DNA from: an uncultured Fibrobacter sp.
GTDB lineage: Bacteria; Fibrobacterota; Fibrobacteria; Fibrobacterales; Fibrobacteraceae
Length of the DNA: 64,000 nt
Reading direction: 5' to 3'
Assembly (NCBI GenBank): GCA_934700345.1
Contig: CAKUXP010000002.1
Location: 62,001-126,000 of the forward strand
In this document: piece by piece, positions 18,162 through 25,358 of the stretch
How positions within the stretch are numbered: the stretch's first letter is position 1
Layout of the letters: each line of letters begins with the position of its first letter
Position numbers and translations under genes: made by a program
The notes under the pieces: generated by a model
Database searches by the model: none
What the model saw: only the letters and a program-made list of their open reading frames with translations
What the model was told of the DNA's origin: nothing

Positions 18162-19808
18162 TCATCTAGCGACTCGCAATGACCGGAAAGGTTCATTTGC
18201 ATATCTGTAACAAAGTATGTAAGTGCCGCGTTGCAAACCGGATTTAGCACTTTCCCAAGCTTCCGAGGCGGATTTAGCTGAAACTTTAGACGATTTGAGT
18301 AGCTGTCCGTTAAGGTCGAATACCTGAATATGGAGCTCTTCGAAATTTACGCTTCGCCGATAGTTTGGAGTAATTTTGTCTAGGCCTGTGATTTCGAACA
18401 GGATTTTGTCGATATTTACGTAGCTGTCGTCAATTGACAATCGAAGTTTTTGTATTCCTGGCGAAAGTTCTAGCTTGCCGGCTTCCACTTCGGAATAGGA
18501 GTCCCAGTTTTCTCCGCCTGGAATTTTTGCCTGTAGGCTTTGTTCCCCGATGGAAAGTGTTACGGACGATTCGTTCGTGTTCCCTGTTGCTCCCCATACG
18601 CTTATTGCGTATTTGCCCTTTGTTTTGACATTTAGCGTGTATTCAAAAAAGTCTCCGGTGGTTGTATAGCCTAGCGCAAATCCTTGGCCTGCTTTAACGA
18701 CGCCAGCATCGTCTGTTCTGTAGCCTGTCGAGTCGCTTTTCCCGTCAGCGTCGCGAAAGGCGTTTATGTCGTAGTTTTCGGCTTCGATAATTCCTGGAAT
18801 TTCAATCGGTCCTTGAAAAGGAAGGGCTTCGATTACGGTAGTCGTGTCGGAAACGTTGGCGACGACGATGTCCCCGCCATTGGGAATTGCATCGAAATAA
18901 ATGTAGCCGTCGCGAAGTTCCGTTTCTAGAGGCGAACCTTTTTGAGTCGCCTTTACCGATTGCCAGTTGCCCGCATTTTTTATTCGGATGGAGAGCGGGT
19001 AGTCAAATTTAGAAAGGGATGTCTCCAGGGAATGACTTAGACGATAGGTTTCGCTGTTGGCGTTGCCTTCGATTTTGGTGATTTTTGCCGCATCGCGTTC
19101 TTTGGAATACATAATCGCATTTCGAAAGGTCGTTACCCAGATTTTAGAATCGTTCTGCTTTGCCCAGCTTAACGCACCGTCGATTGCGGATGAGCTTGTA
19201 GGGGAATAGCCGCTACCCTCGTCCACCTCGTGGATTAAGAAAGTTACCCAGCCGTTTTTATTGATCGCTTCCTGCATTTTTTGCTGGAAAGCCTGCGCGC
19301 TGTTTACGTTTCCGGTGTTTCCGCAGATGATGGAACTTATCCTGTTGTAATTTTGAGGCGTCTTGCCGTCGATTTGGCCGCTGCAAATTCGTCCGCCGAT
19401 GTAGTTTTGGGATATTAGAGATTCGTTCGGTACATTGCAATTAGGATATGTAATCGTATTGCAGGATTGGTTTGGAATTCGACTTTCGATAGTCTTCTTG
19501 GACGATGCGATTTCGTTATCGGGCATTGTTTGGGAATGTGTATCGGAGTGGCTGCCGATTTCGTATCCCCGTTCAACGAGTTCCTTGTATTTGCTGTAAT
19601 TGGGGCTCCAGTTGTTTACGATATAAAAGCTAGCCTTATAACCGTATTTGTCAAAGATGGGGACGGCAATTGTCAGCTGGTTGGGAAGGTTGTCGTCAAA
19701 TGTAAAAGTAGCGACTCCGTTCCGAAAACCCGACCAGATCGCAATTTCTTGGGTCCATAGGAAATTCGAACCGAGTAAAAACGTTATGGTAAGGAAGATC
19801 TTTTTCAT
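18162..19808 (-). CDS. Secreted CE4 polysaccharide deacetylase with CBM6/35-like and C-terminal sorting-like module
   Basis: 548 residues from ATG 19808; longer upstream starts give a basic tail before the signal peptide (MKKIFLTITFLLGSNFLWTQ). NodB motifs: TFDD at 36-39 and HSDTH at 87-91, the metal-binding His pair of carbohydrate esterase 4, so a deacetylase of acetylated xylan, chitin or similar is likely. About residues 370-480 resemble a CBM6/35 module (EAENYD...; GDFFEYTLNVKTKGKYAISV). The last 65 residues (FDLNGQLLKSSKV ... GLQRGTYILCYR ... SLRVAR) look like a type IX C-terminal sorting domain. Fits export through SprA. The NodB domain is short, so the exact substrate is unknown. Confidence 0.8.
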   Translation of the reverse strand: MKKIFLTITFLLGSNFLWTQEIAIWSGFRNGVATFTFDDNLPNQLTIAVPIFDKYGYKASFYIVNNWSPNYSKYKELVERGYEIGSHSDTHSQTMPDNEIASSKKTIESRIPNQSCNTITYPNCNVPNESLISQNYIGGRICSGQIDGKTPQNYNRISSIICGNTGNVNSAQAFQQKMQEAINKNGWVTFLIHEVDEGSGYSPTSSSAIDGALSWAKQNDSKIWVTTFRNAIMYSKERDAAKITKIEGNANSETYRLSHSLETSLSKFDYPLSIRIKNAGNWQSVKATQKGSPLETELRDGYIYFDAIPNGGDIVVANVSDTTTVIEALPFQGPIEIPGIIEAENYDINAFRDADGKSDSTGYRTDDAGVVKAGQGFALGYTTTGDFFEYTLNVKTKGKYAISVWGATGNTNESSVTLSIGEQSLQAKIPGGENWDSYSEVEAGKLELSPGIQKLRLSIDDSYVNIDKILFEITGLDKITPNYRRSVNFEELHIQVFDLNGQLLKSSKVSAKSASEAWESAKSGLQRGTYILCYRYANEPFRSLRVAR

Positions 19809-19890
19809 GATTTGTTCCGATAAATTGGGTGTGGTTCCTCTCTTGAGATAAATCTTTTTTTTTTGAAATGACCGTGGCGTTTTGCTTCTT

Positions 19891-19912
19891 TTGTTGTATA
19901 GAACTACAACAA
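19891..19912. promoter_or_regulatory. Inverted repeat in divergent promoter region
   Basis: TTGTTGTA (19891-19898) and TACAACAA (19905-19912) are perfect arms around TAGAAC. They sit in the AT-rich gap between the divergent CE4 and SPFH genes and could be an operator or a hairpin in the CE4 leader. Confidence 0.35.
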
Positions 19913-19977
19913 ACAAAAGTTTTTTGCCTTTTTTCCAAAATTTTGTGTAAATTTTTGAAAAAAAAAGGAGTTGCACG

Positions 19978-21051
19978 ATGGGCATTCTAGATAAGCTAAA
20001 AGGCGAATTCATAGACATTGTCGAATGGATTGAGAATGAGCCCGATGTCCTGGTATGGCGTTTTCCGCGTTACCAGAATGAAATCAAGGACGGGGCGCAG
20101 CTCATCGTTCGCAAAGGACAGCTTGCTGTCTTTGTCGCAAACGGGAAGGTGGCGGATGTCTTTTCGCCCGGGATGTATGAACTGAAGACCGAGAACCTGC
20201 CGATTCTTTCGACGATTCTCGGCTGGAAATATGGATTTCACAGTCCATTCAAGGCTGAAGTCTATTTCATCAGTACTCGTTGCTTTATTAATTTAAAATG
20301 GGGAACGCGCAATCCCGTCATCGTTCGGGATGTCGCGCTTTCCATGGTGCGCATACGGGCTTTTGGCTCTTACGTGATCAAGGTGCAGGAACCGCGGATC
20401 CTGATTCGCGAACTTATCGGAACGCAAGGAAAGTTTTCCGTGGAGACGATTTCGGAACAGATTCGGAACCTGGTTGTTTCGAGTTTTGCGGATGTTGTCG
20501 GCGAAGCGAAGATTCCTGTGCTGGATTTAGCTGCTCATTATGACGAGCTATCGCAAAGATTGCTAACAAAAATTTCCGATGAGGTTAAGTCTTATGGGTT
20601 GATTTGTACGCAAATGAAGGTGGAGAACATATCTCTTCCCGAAGAGACGGAACGTGCGATCGACAAGAGGGCGGCGATGAGTGCTGTCGGGGAATCGGAT
20701 TTCTCTCGGTTTCAGGCTGCGATGGCTGCGGAAGCCGCTGCGAAAAATTCCGGGGAAGCCTCGGGCGGAATCGGGCTTGGCATCGGAATGGGAATGGCGC
20801 AGCAGGTCGCTCGGACGTTTTCCGCTCCGCCTCCGTTGCCGCAAGCGGAAACGCTCTGGTATTACGCGGACGGAAATGATCGCCGAGGTCCTGTCCCGCA
20901 GAGCGAACTGAAGCGTCTCATCGAAACCGCTGCCATCGGGCGGAAAACACGGCTCTGGCGAGAGGGGCTTCCCGATTGGAAATTCGCCGGGGAACTTCCC
21001 GACTGGAAATTGCTCTTCCCGATGGAACCGCCCCCGCTTCCGAAGGACTGA
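19978..21051 (+). CDS. SPFH-domain protein with C-terminal GYF_2 domain
   Basis: 357 residues. The N-terminal two thirds match the SPFH/YdjI-like (virion-core-protein-like) family: start MGILDKLKGEFIDIVEW, then VWRFPRYQNEIKDGAQLIVR and GKVADVFSPGMYEL, with the SPFH band from about 25 to 235. A Gly/Ala-rich linker follows, then from about residue 290 a GYF_2 domain (WYYADGNDRRGPVPQSEL; RLWREGLPDWKFA), a predicted protein-binding module common in this family. Soluble with no signal peptide; may scaffold at the inner membrane. AGGAG precedes the ATG. The zinc-ribbon gene follows 5 nt later, so the two probably work together. Confidence 0.85.
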   Translation: MGILDKLKGEFIDIVEWIENEPDVLVWRFPRYQNEIKDGAQLIVRKGQLAVFVANGKVADVFSPGMYELKTENLPILSTILGWKYGFHSPFKAEVYFISTRCFINLKWGTRNPVIVRDVALSMVRIRAFGSYVIKVQEPRILIRELIGTQGKFSVETISEQIRNLVVSSFADVVGEAKIPVLDLAAHYDELSQRLLTKISDEVKSYGLICTQMKVENISLPEETERAIDKRAAMSAVGESDFSRFQAAMAAEAAAKNSGEASGGIGLGIGMGMAQQVARTFSAPPPLPQAETLWYYADGNDRRGPVPQSELKRLIETAAIGRKTRLWREGLPDWKFAGELPDWKLLFPMEPPPLPKD

Positions 21052-21056
21052 TTCCG

Positions 21057-21701
21057 ATGGCGACCTGTAAATATTGCGGTGCGCCGCTTCTCGAAAACGT
21101 TCCGGTGTGCAGCTACTGTCACGCAAAAATCGATGTCGATCTTTCGGCGAAAGGTTTCCAGACGGTCCATGCTCCGGAAAAATTTCGGATATGTCCGGTT
21201 TGCAAAAAGGAAATGAATGTTTTAAACATCGGGCAGAAAGGCGATCCGTTTTTCATCGACCGCTGCCCGACATGCCTCGGAATTTTTCTGGATACCGGAG
21301 AGCTGGATGCGATTGTCCGCGAAACGGTTCCGTCCGTTCGCCACGTCAACATGGAAAAGTTGAAACAGTTGAAACGCGAAATGCTTGATTACAACAAGAC
21401 GGTTTCCTATCGGGCGTGCCCGGTTTGCGGAAAGCTGATGAACCGGGAGAATTACGGAAAGTTTTCAGGCGTTATCGTCGATCGTTGCCGAGAACATGGC
21501 GTCTATCTGGATGCCGGGGAATTGCAGTTGATTCAGCGTTGGGTGGCTGCGGGCGGGAATCTGCAGACGCTTCCGGAGCCCTGTATTGCGAAACGTGCGG
21601 ATGCATTCCGTCGGTCGGAACCTGAAGCGGATGTTTTCAAGAGGCGCTCAGCAAGATCCGTCGATTGGCTTCTCCAGAAACTGGTGGATTTGATATTCTA
21701 G
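21057..21701 (+). CDS. TFIIB-type zinc-ribbon protein
   Basis: 214 residues from ATG 21057, 5 nt after the SPFH stop; an earlier in-frame start would overlap that gene. Cys pairs CKYC (4-7) and CSYC make an N-terminal zinc ribbon. Two zf-TFIIB repeats follow: CPVCKKEMNV ... DRCPTCLGIFLDTGELD and CPVCGKLMNR ... DRCREHGVYLDAGELQ; the second has REH where the first has PTC. Such proteins are often encoded next to SPFH/YdjI genes. Function unknown; probably a protein-binding partner of the SPFH protein. Confidence 0.8.
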   Translation: MATCKYCGAPLLENVPVCSYCHAKIDVDLSAKGFQTVHAPEKFRICPVCKKEMNVLNIGQKGDPFFIDRCPTCLGIFLDTGELDAIVRETVPSVRHVNMEKLKQLKREMLDYNKTVSYRACPVCGKLMNRENYGKFSGVIVDRCREHGVYLDAGELQLIQRWVAAGGNLQTLPEPCIAKRADAFRRSEPEADVFKRRSARSVDWLLQKLVDLIF

Positions 21702-21713
21702 ATTTACGCCGCC

Positions 21714-22238
21714 ATGAAAAATTTGGAAGATTATATTGTGAGCGTCCTGGACTTTCCGAAGCCGGGGATTGTCTTTCGCGACATCACCGGAATCCTGGAT
21801 TCGCCCGAAGGGCTCCATCTCGCTTTTGAACGTCTCTACAAGGCGCTTGAAAACATCGAATTCGATGTCGTCGCCGGGCTCGAAGCGAGGGGCTTTCTGT
21901 TTGGGGTGAGCCTCGCCGAGCATTTTCACAAGAGCTTTGTACCGATCCGGAAAAAGGGGAAGCTCCCGCGGGAAACGGTTTCTGCGACGTATGAACTGGA
22001 ATACGGCAACGCGACCATCGAAATGCACCGCGACGCGATAAGGCCCGGGCAGAAAGTGGTCCTCTTTGACGACCTGCTAGCGACCGGTGGAACGATGAAC
22101 GCCGCGGCCTCCCTCGTGGAAACCGTCGGCGGAACCGTTGCGAAAACGCTTTTTATCGTGGAACTCTTTGACTTGGGCGGCAGACAGAAACTGTCAAAAT
22201 ACGATGTGACGTCCCTCGTCAAGCTTCCCGGACATTGA
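21714..22238 (+). CDS. apt: Adenine phosphoribosyltransferase
   Basis: 174 residues, the usual Apt length. Apt makes AMP from adenine and PRPP (purine salvage). Visible motifs: FPKPGIVFRDITGIL near the N-terminus, VVAGLEARGFLFG, and the PRPP loop VVLFDDLLATGGTM (about residue 114). It lies 12 nt after the zinc-ribbon gene and 24 nt before a purine permease, which together form a salvage pair. Confidence 0.93.
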   Translation: MKNLEDYIVSVLDFPKPGIVFRDITGILDSPEGLHLAFERLYKALENIEFDVVAGLEARGFLFGVSLAEHFHKSFVPIRKKGKLPRETVSATYELEYGNATIEMHRDAIRPGQKVVLFDDLLATGGTMNAAASLVETVGGTVAKTLFIVELFDLGGRQKLSKYDVTSLVKLPGH

Positions 22239-22262
22239 GAATTTTTATTCGACGGAGAAACC

Positions 22263-23684
22263 ATGTTGGAAAAACTCTTTAAAATCACCGAGAACCGTTC
22301 TAGCGTTCGAACCGAAATCCTGGCGGGTCTCACCACGTTCATGACGATGGCGTATATCCTTGCGGTAAACCCCAGCATCCTTTCCGCTTCGGGAATGCCC
22401 AAGGGCGGCGTTTTTATCGCGACGGCTCTCGCGGCGGCTCTTGGCTCGACGCTGATGGCGCTCTTTTCGAACTATCCCTTTGTCCTCGCTCCAGGTCTCG
22501 GGCTGAACGCGTTTTTCTCCTACACGGTTGTCATCACGATGGGATACAGCTGGCAATTTGCCCTGCTTGCCGTCTTTGTCGAAGGCATTGTCTTTCTTGC
22601 GCTTTCGCTCACCTCTGTCCGGGAAAGCCTTTTCAACGCGATTCCGCTTTCGCTCAAGTCCGCCGTGGCGGTGGGCATCGGGCTTTTCATCACGTTCATC
22701 GCGTTTCAAGGGGCAAAGATTGTCGTCAATTCCGATGCGACGCTCGTAACGGTCATCAACTTCCACCGGGCGGATTTTCACACGACGGGAATCTGGGCGC
22801 TTCTCGCGATCATCGGGACGATTGTCACGGGATTTCTCGTTTCGAAAAAAATTCGGGCGGGAATTTTGCTCGGCATGTTCATCACGTGGTTTCTAGGCGT
22901 TCTCGCGGAACTTGTAGGAATCTACGTGCCGGATGCTTCCAAAGGATTTTTCTCCGTGGTCCCGCATTTTGGAAACTACTTCAGCGATTTGGGCAAGACT
23001 TTTTCGGAATTCGGGTCGATAGCCTTTGCCATTTTCCATCCGTCGTCTTGGACGCATTCGGTAAACGGCGCCGTGGATTTTTCGGGCTGGACCCTCGTCA
23101 AATCCTTGGACTTCTTTGTCGTGATGTTCGCCTTTTTCTTTGTCGATTTGTTTGATACGCTCGGAACGCTCATCGGCGTTTCGCTCAAAGGCGGCTTCCT
23201 GGATGCGAACGGAAAGCTTCCTCGGATTTCGGGCGCCCTCTATGCGGATTCCATCGCGACTTCGGTTGGAGCCGTTCTCGGAACTTCGACCACGACGACT
23301 TTTGTCGAAAGCGCAGCGGGCGTCGCCGCCGGGGGAAAGACCGGGTTCACGTCCATCTTCGCCGCGTTCCTGTTCATTGTATCAATTGTTTTCGCTCCGG
23401 TATTCTTGGCGATTCCCGGGTTTGCGACGGCTCCGGCCCTGGTCATTGTCGGCTTTTACATGATAAGCTCCGTATCGAAAATCGAGTTCAAGGATTATTC
23501 CAAGGCGATTCCCGCGTTCCTGTGCATTGTCGCGATGCCTCTAACCTACTCGATTTCGGACGGGATCATGTTCGGCGTAATCTCCTACACGGTGCTGAAC
23601 TTTGTCCTCGGAAAGCGGAAGGATATCCATTGGATCATGTACATTCTGACCGTGCTCTTCGTGCTGAAATACGCTTTGATGTAG
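22263..23684 (+). CDS. NCS2-type purine (adenine/guanine/hypoxanthine) permease, AzgA/PbuG-like
   Basis: 473 residues with 12 or more hydrophobic segments. The N-terminus has the family pattern: RTEILAGLTTFMTMAYILAV followed by NPSIL, then FVLAPGLGLNAFF; the middle has FFVDLFDTLGTLIGV and GTSTTTTFVESAAGVAAGGK, the substrate-binding signature of the AzgA/PbuG branch. It imports purine bases using the proton gradient. Placement directly after apt supports salvage. A strong terminator follows. Confidence 0.92.
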   Translation: MLEKLFKITENRSSVRTEILAGLTTFMTMAYILAVNPSILSASGMPKGGVFIATALAAALGSTLMALFSNYPFVLAPGLGLNAFFSYTVVITMGYSWQFALLAVFVEGIVFLALSLTSVRESLFNAIPLSLKSAVAVGIGLFITFIAFQGAKIVVNSDATLVTVINFHRADFHTTGIWALLAIIGTIVTGFLVSKKIRAGILLGMFITWFLGVLAELVGIYVPDASKGFFSVVPHFGNYFSDLGKTFSEFGSIAFAIFHPSSWTHSVNGAVDFSGWTLVKSLDFFVVMFAFFFVDLFDTLGTLIGVSLKGGFLDANGKLPRISGALYADSIATSVGAVLGTSTTTTFVESAAGVAAGGKTGFTSIFAAFLFIVSIVFAPVFLAIPGFATAPALVIVGFYMISSVSKIEFKDYSKAIPAFLCIVAMPLTYSISDGIMFGVISYTVLNFVLGKRKDIHWIMYILTVLFVLKYALM

Positions 23685-23704
23685 CGAATCGTTTTTTGGA
23701 AAAG

Positions 23705-23732
23705 GACCGTCTTGCTGGCGGTCTTTTTTTTT
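23705..23732 (+). terminator. Rho-independent terminator after purine permease
   Basis: GACCG (23705-23709) and CGGTC (23719-23723) form a hairpin with a 9-nt loop followed directly by a long T-run. Confidence 0.85.
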
Positions 23733-23767
23733 GTGTGCACAATGCTTTGAAAAATCGTTTCGACTTG

Positions 23768-23868
23768 TTATATTTCGATTCTCATAAAGAGGTTTTTAAA
23801 TCAATGCATTTACGCGTCTTTTTCCTGTTGCTTCTTGTGTCCCTGGGGAACGTTCTTGCCGTGCAGTT
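23768..23868 (+). repeat. 101-bp leader and signal-peptide duplication, copy 1
   Basis: These 101 bp are identical to 25258-25358. They cover the 5' leader including AAAGAGG, the ATG and the whole signal peptide coding region (MHLRVFFLLLLVSLGNVLAVQ). Weaker similarity extends upstream to the T-run at about 23724 (matching 25217 on). Confidence 0.95.
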
Positions 23869-24880
23869 GCCCCAAGCGGTTTTTGCAGTTGGAAAGACTC
23901 AATACATAGAAACAGAGAAAAAACAAAACTACAGAATCTGTCTAGAAAATAATCAAAAAGGATTTTGGGATGGATCCATTCCGTTTGTGATGTCGACGGA
24001 AAATTGCCTTTTGGTGACCACTCCAAATCGAACAGGAAGTTTTTTGTTCGTACACTTTAACGATTCGATTTCCTCAGATAGCATTTGGCTTTTAAACAAC
24101 CAAAAATTAATCGATTTGTCAAAAGACGTTCATTTGTTGTGGAGTTTGGATTCCGTTGTTGGACCGTTCAACAAAAGACGCGTGTATGGTTCGTATAAAG
24201 CGACTCGATTGAACAAGATTCTTGTCGTCGATCGAACGGAAGCGACGGTTGGCGAAGTAAAATATCTGTGTGATTATTTTGGAGTGGCTTACAAAGCTTC
24301 TAATTCGTGGTATCCAGACAATAACGCGTTAAATCATCCCGATATGCCACAAGATCCGGGGTTTGCCACAGTTCCTAATTACGCTAACAATAGAAGTAAA
24401 CTGGAAGGTTTTGAAATTTCTTCGTATGCAAACGGAGCGGATACAACCAAAAACGGGTATCGGCTTCCTACTCGAGATGAATGGGTTGCTTTACAGAGAG
24501 GCGCTTCTAAAAAAGATTATTATTGGGGAAATGACACGGATTCACTAACCATTTCCCAATATGAATGGTATAGGTCCGCCAAGGAACGAGTTCATGATGT
24601 CGGGTTGTTGAAACCAAATCCGTACGGATTATATGATGTCATGGGAAATGCGATTGAATACACTTTACAGGGACGCGAATGTGTCAGCAAGGATGAAAAA
24701 TCTCGAGAATGCTTTATAAAAGACGATTTAAAACAACACGAGGCAAAGAACGTTTGCTATACGCGTATAAAATATAATGCGGATAAAAAAATACAAACAA
24801 AGGAGTGTCGTGTCGGATTTTCCCTAAACGAATTTTGGGGCTTCAGATTGGTCCGCCAGCTTTTTATAGATAATCATTAG
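23804..24880 (+). CDS. Secreted FGE/SUMF1-like domain protein A
   Basis: 358 residues from ATG 23804, which gives the signal peptide MHLRVFFLLLLVSLGNVLA; a longer frame upstream would overlap the terminator. After a unique N-terminal part, the C-terminal half resembles the FGE-sulfatase (SUMF1) fold: NGYRLPTRDEWVALQRGA, YYWGNDTDS, LLKPNPYGLYDVMGNAIEYT, GFRLVRQL. The RGGSW block and the Cys pair of true formylglycine-generating enzymes are absent, so a binding or structural role is more likely. Low-GC coding. Its leader and signal are duplicated in front of the CBM/beta-helix gene at 25294. Confidence 0.75.
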   Translation: MHLRVFFLLLLVSLGNVLAVQLPQAVFAVGKTQYIETEKKQNYRICLENNQKGFWDGSIPFVMSTENCLLVTTPNRTGSFLFVHFNDSISSDSIWLLNNQKLIDLSKDVHLLWSLDSVVGPFNKRRVYGSYKATRLNKILVVDRTEATVGEVKYLCDYFGVAYKASNSWYPDNNALNHPDMPQDPGFATVPNYANNRSKLEGFEISSYANGADTTKNGYRLPTRDEWVALQRGASKKDYYWGNDTDSLTISQYEWYRSAKERVHDVGLLKPNPYGLYDVMGNAIEYTLQGRECVSKDEKSRECFIKDDLKQHEAKNVCYTRIKYNADKKIQTKECRVGFSLNEFWGFRLVRQLFIDNH

Positions 24881-24892
24881 ATGGTAAAAAAC

Positions 24893-25096
24893 ATGAAAGC
24901 CAAAATAATTCTTTTTCAAGCCTTGACGGTGTTGGCTTTTTCGGTGGTGGCCGAAATGTCTCGCTTCTTTCATGCTGCCTATACTATATTTTTCTGTAAA
25001 GATAAGTTTTGCCGATGTTACGAAAACCAATGGGATTGTCTGCATCGTCTGTCGGAAGAGAGCTGCGCGGATCCTGAAATGTGGAGGATTGACTGA
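24893..25096 (+). pseudogene. Remnant: SUMF1-like gene 5' end fused to metzincin-like 3' end
   Basis: The first part (MKAKIILFQALTVLAFSVVA) matches the start of the 30000 gene (MKIKIILFLAIAVQAFAA), including the upstream GGTAAAAA. From TAC 25019 the frame reads YENQWDCLHRLSEESC..., ending at TGA 25094-25096; ENQWDC equals the C-terminal ENQWDC of the 28314 metzincin. About 60 bp in between match neither. It looks like the collapsed copy of a gene pair; probably not functional. Confidence 0.7.
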
Positions 25097-25197
25097 TGAA
25101 AATTTTTACTTGGTTCACCGTTCTTTTTCTAGTATTGAGCGAAGTCTTTGCGCTGGAGTACAATGCCGTATTCAATGCGAAGGGTGTGCCGCTTTGA
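25096..25197 (+). pseudogene. Remnant of SUMF1-like gene (5' end only)
   Basis: A 33-codon frame, MKIFTWFTVLFLVLSEVFAL followed by EYNAVFNAKG, is nearly identical to the first 31 codons of the 31467 gene and then stops at TGA 25195. Only the signal peptide and mature N-terminus remain. The overlap of its ATG with the preceding stop (TGATG) mirrors the junction at 31467. Confidence 0.8.
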
Positions 25198-25257
25198 AAA
25201 AAAACGAAAACTAGTCTTTTTTTTGTAAACAAAGTTTTGGAAATTCGTTTCGGCTTA

Positions 25258-25358
25258 TTATATTTCGATTCTCATAAAGAGGTTTTTAAATCAATGCATT
25301 TACGCGTCTTTTTCCTGTTGCTTCTTGTGTCCCTGGGGAACGTTCTTGCCGTGCAGTT
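25258..25358 (+). repeat. 101-bp leader and signal-peptide duplication, copy 2
   Basis: Identical to 23768-23868, offset 1490 bp. Here it drives the CBM/beta-helix gene. Identity stops just after the signal peptide (GTGCAGTT, then the two diverge). Confidence 0.95.
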
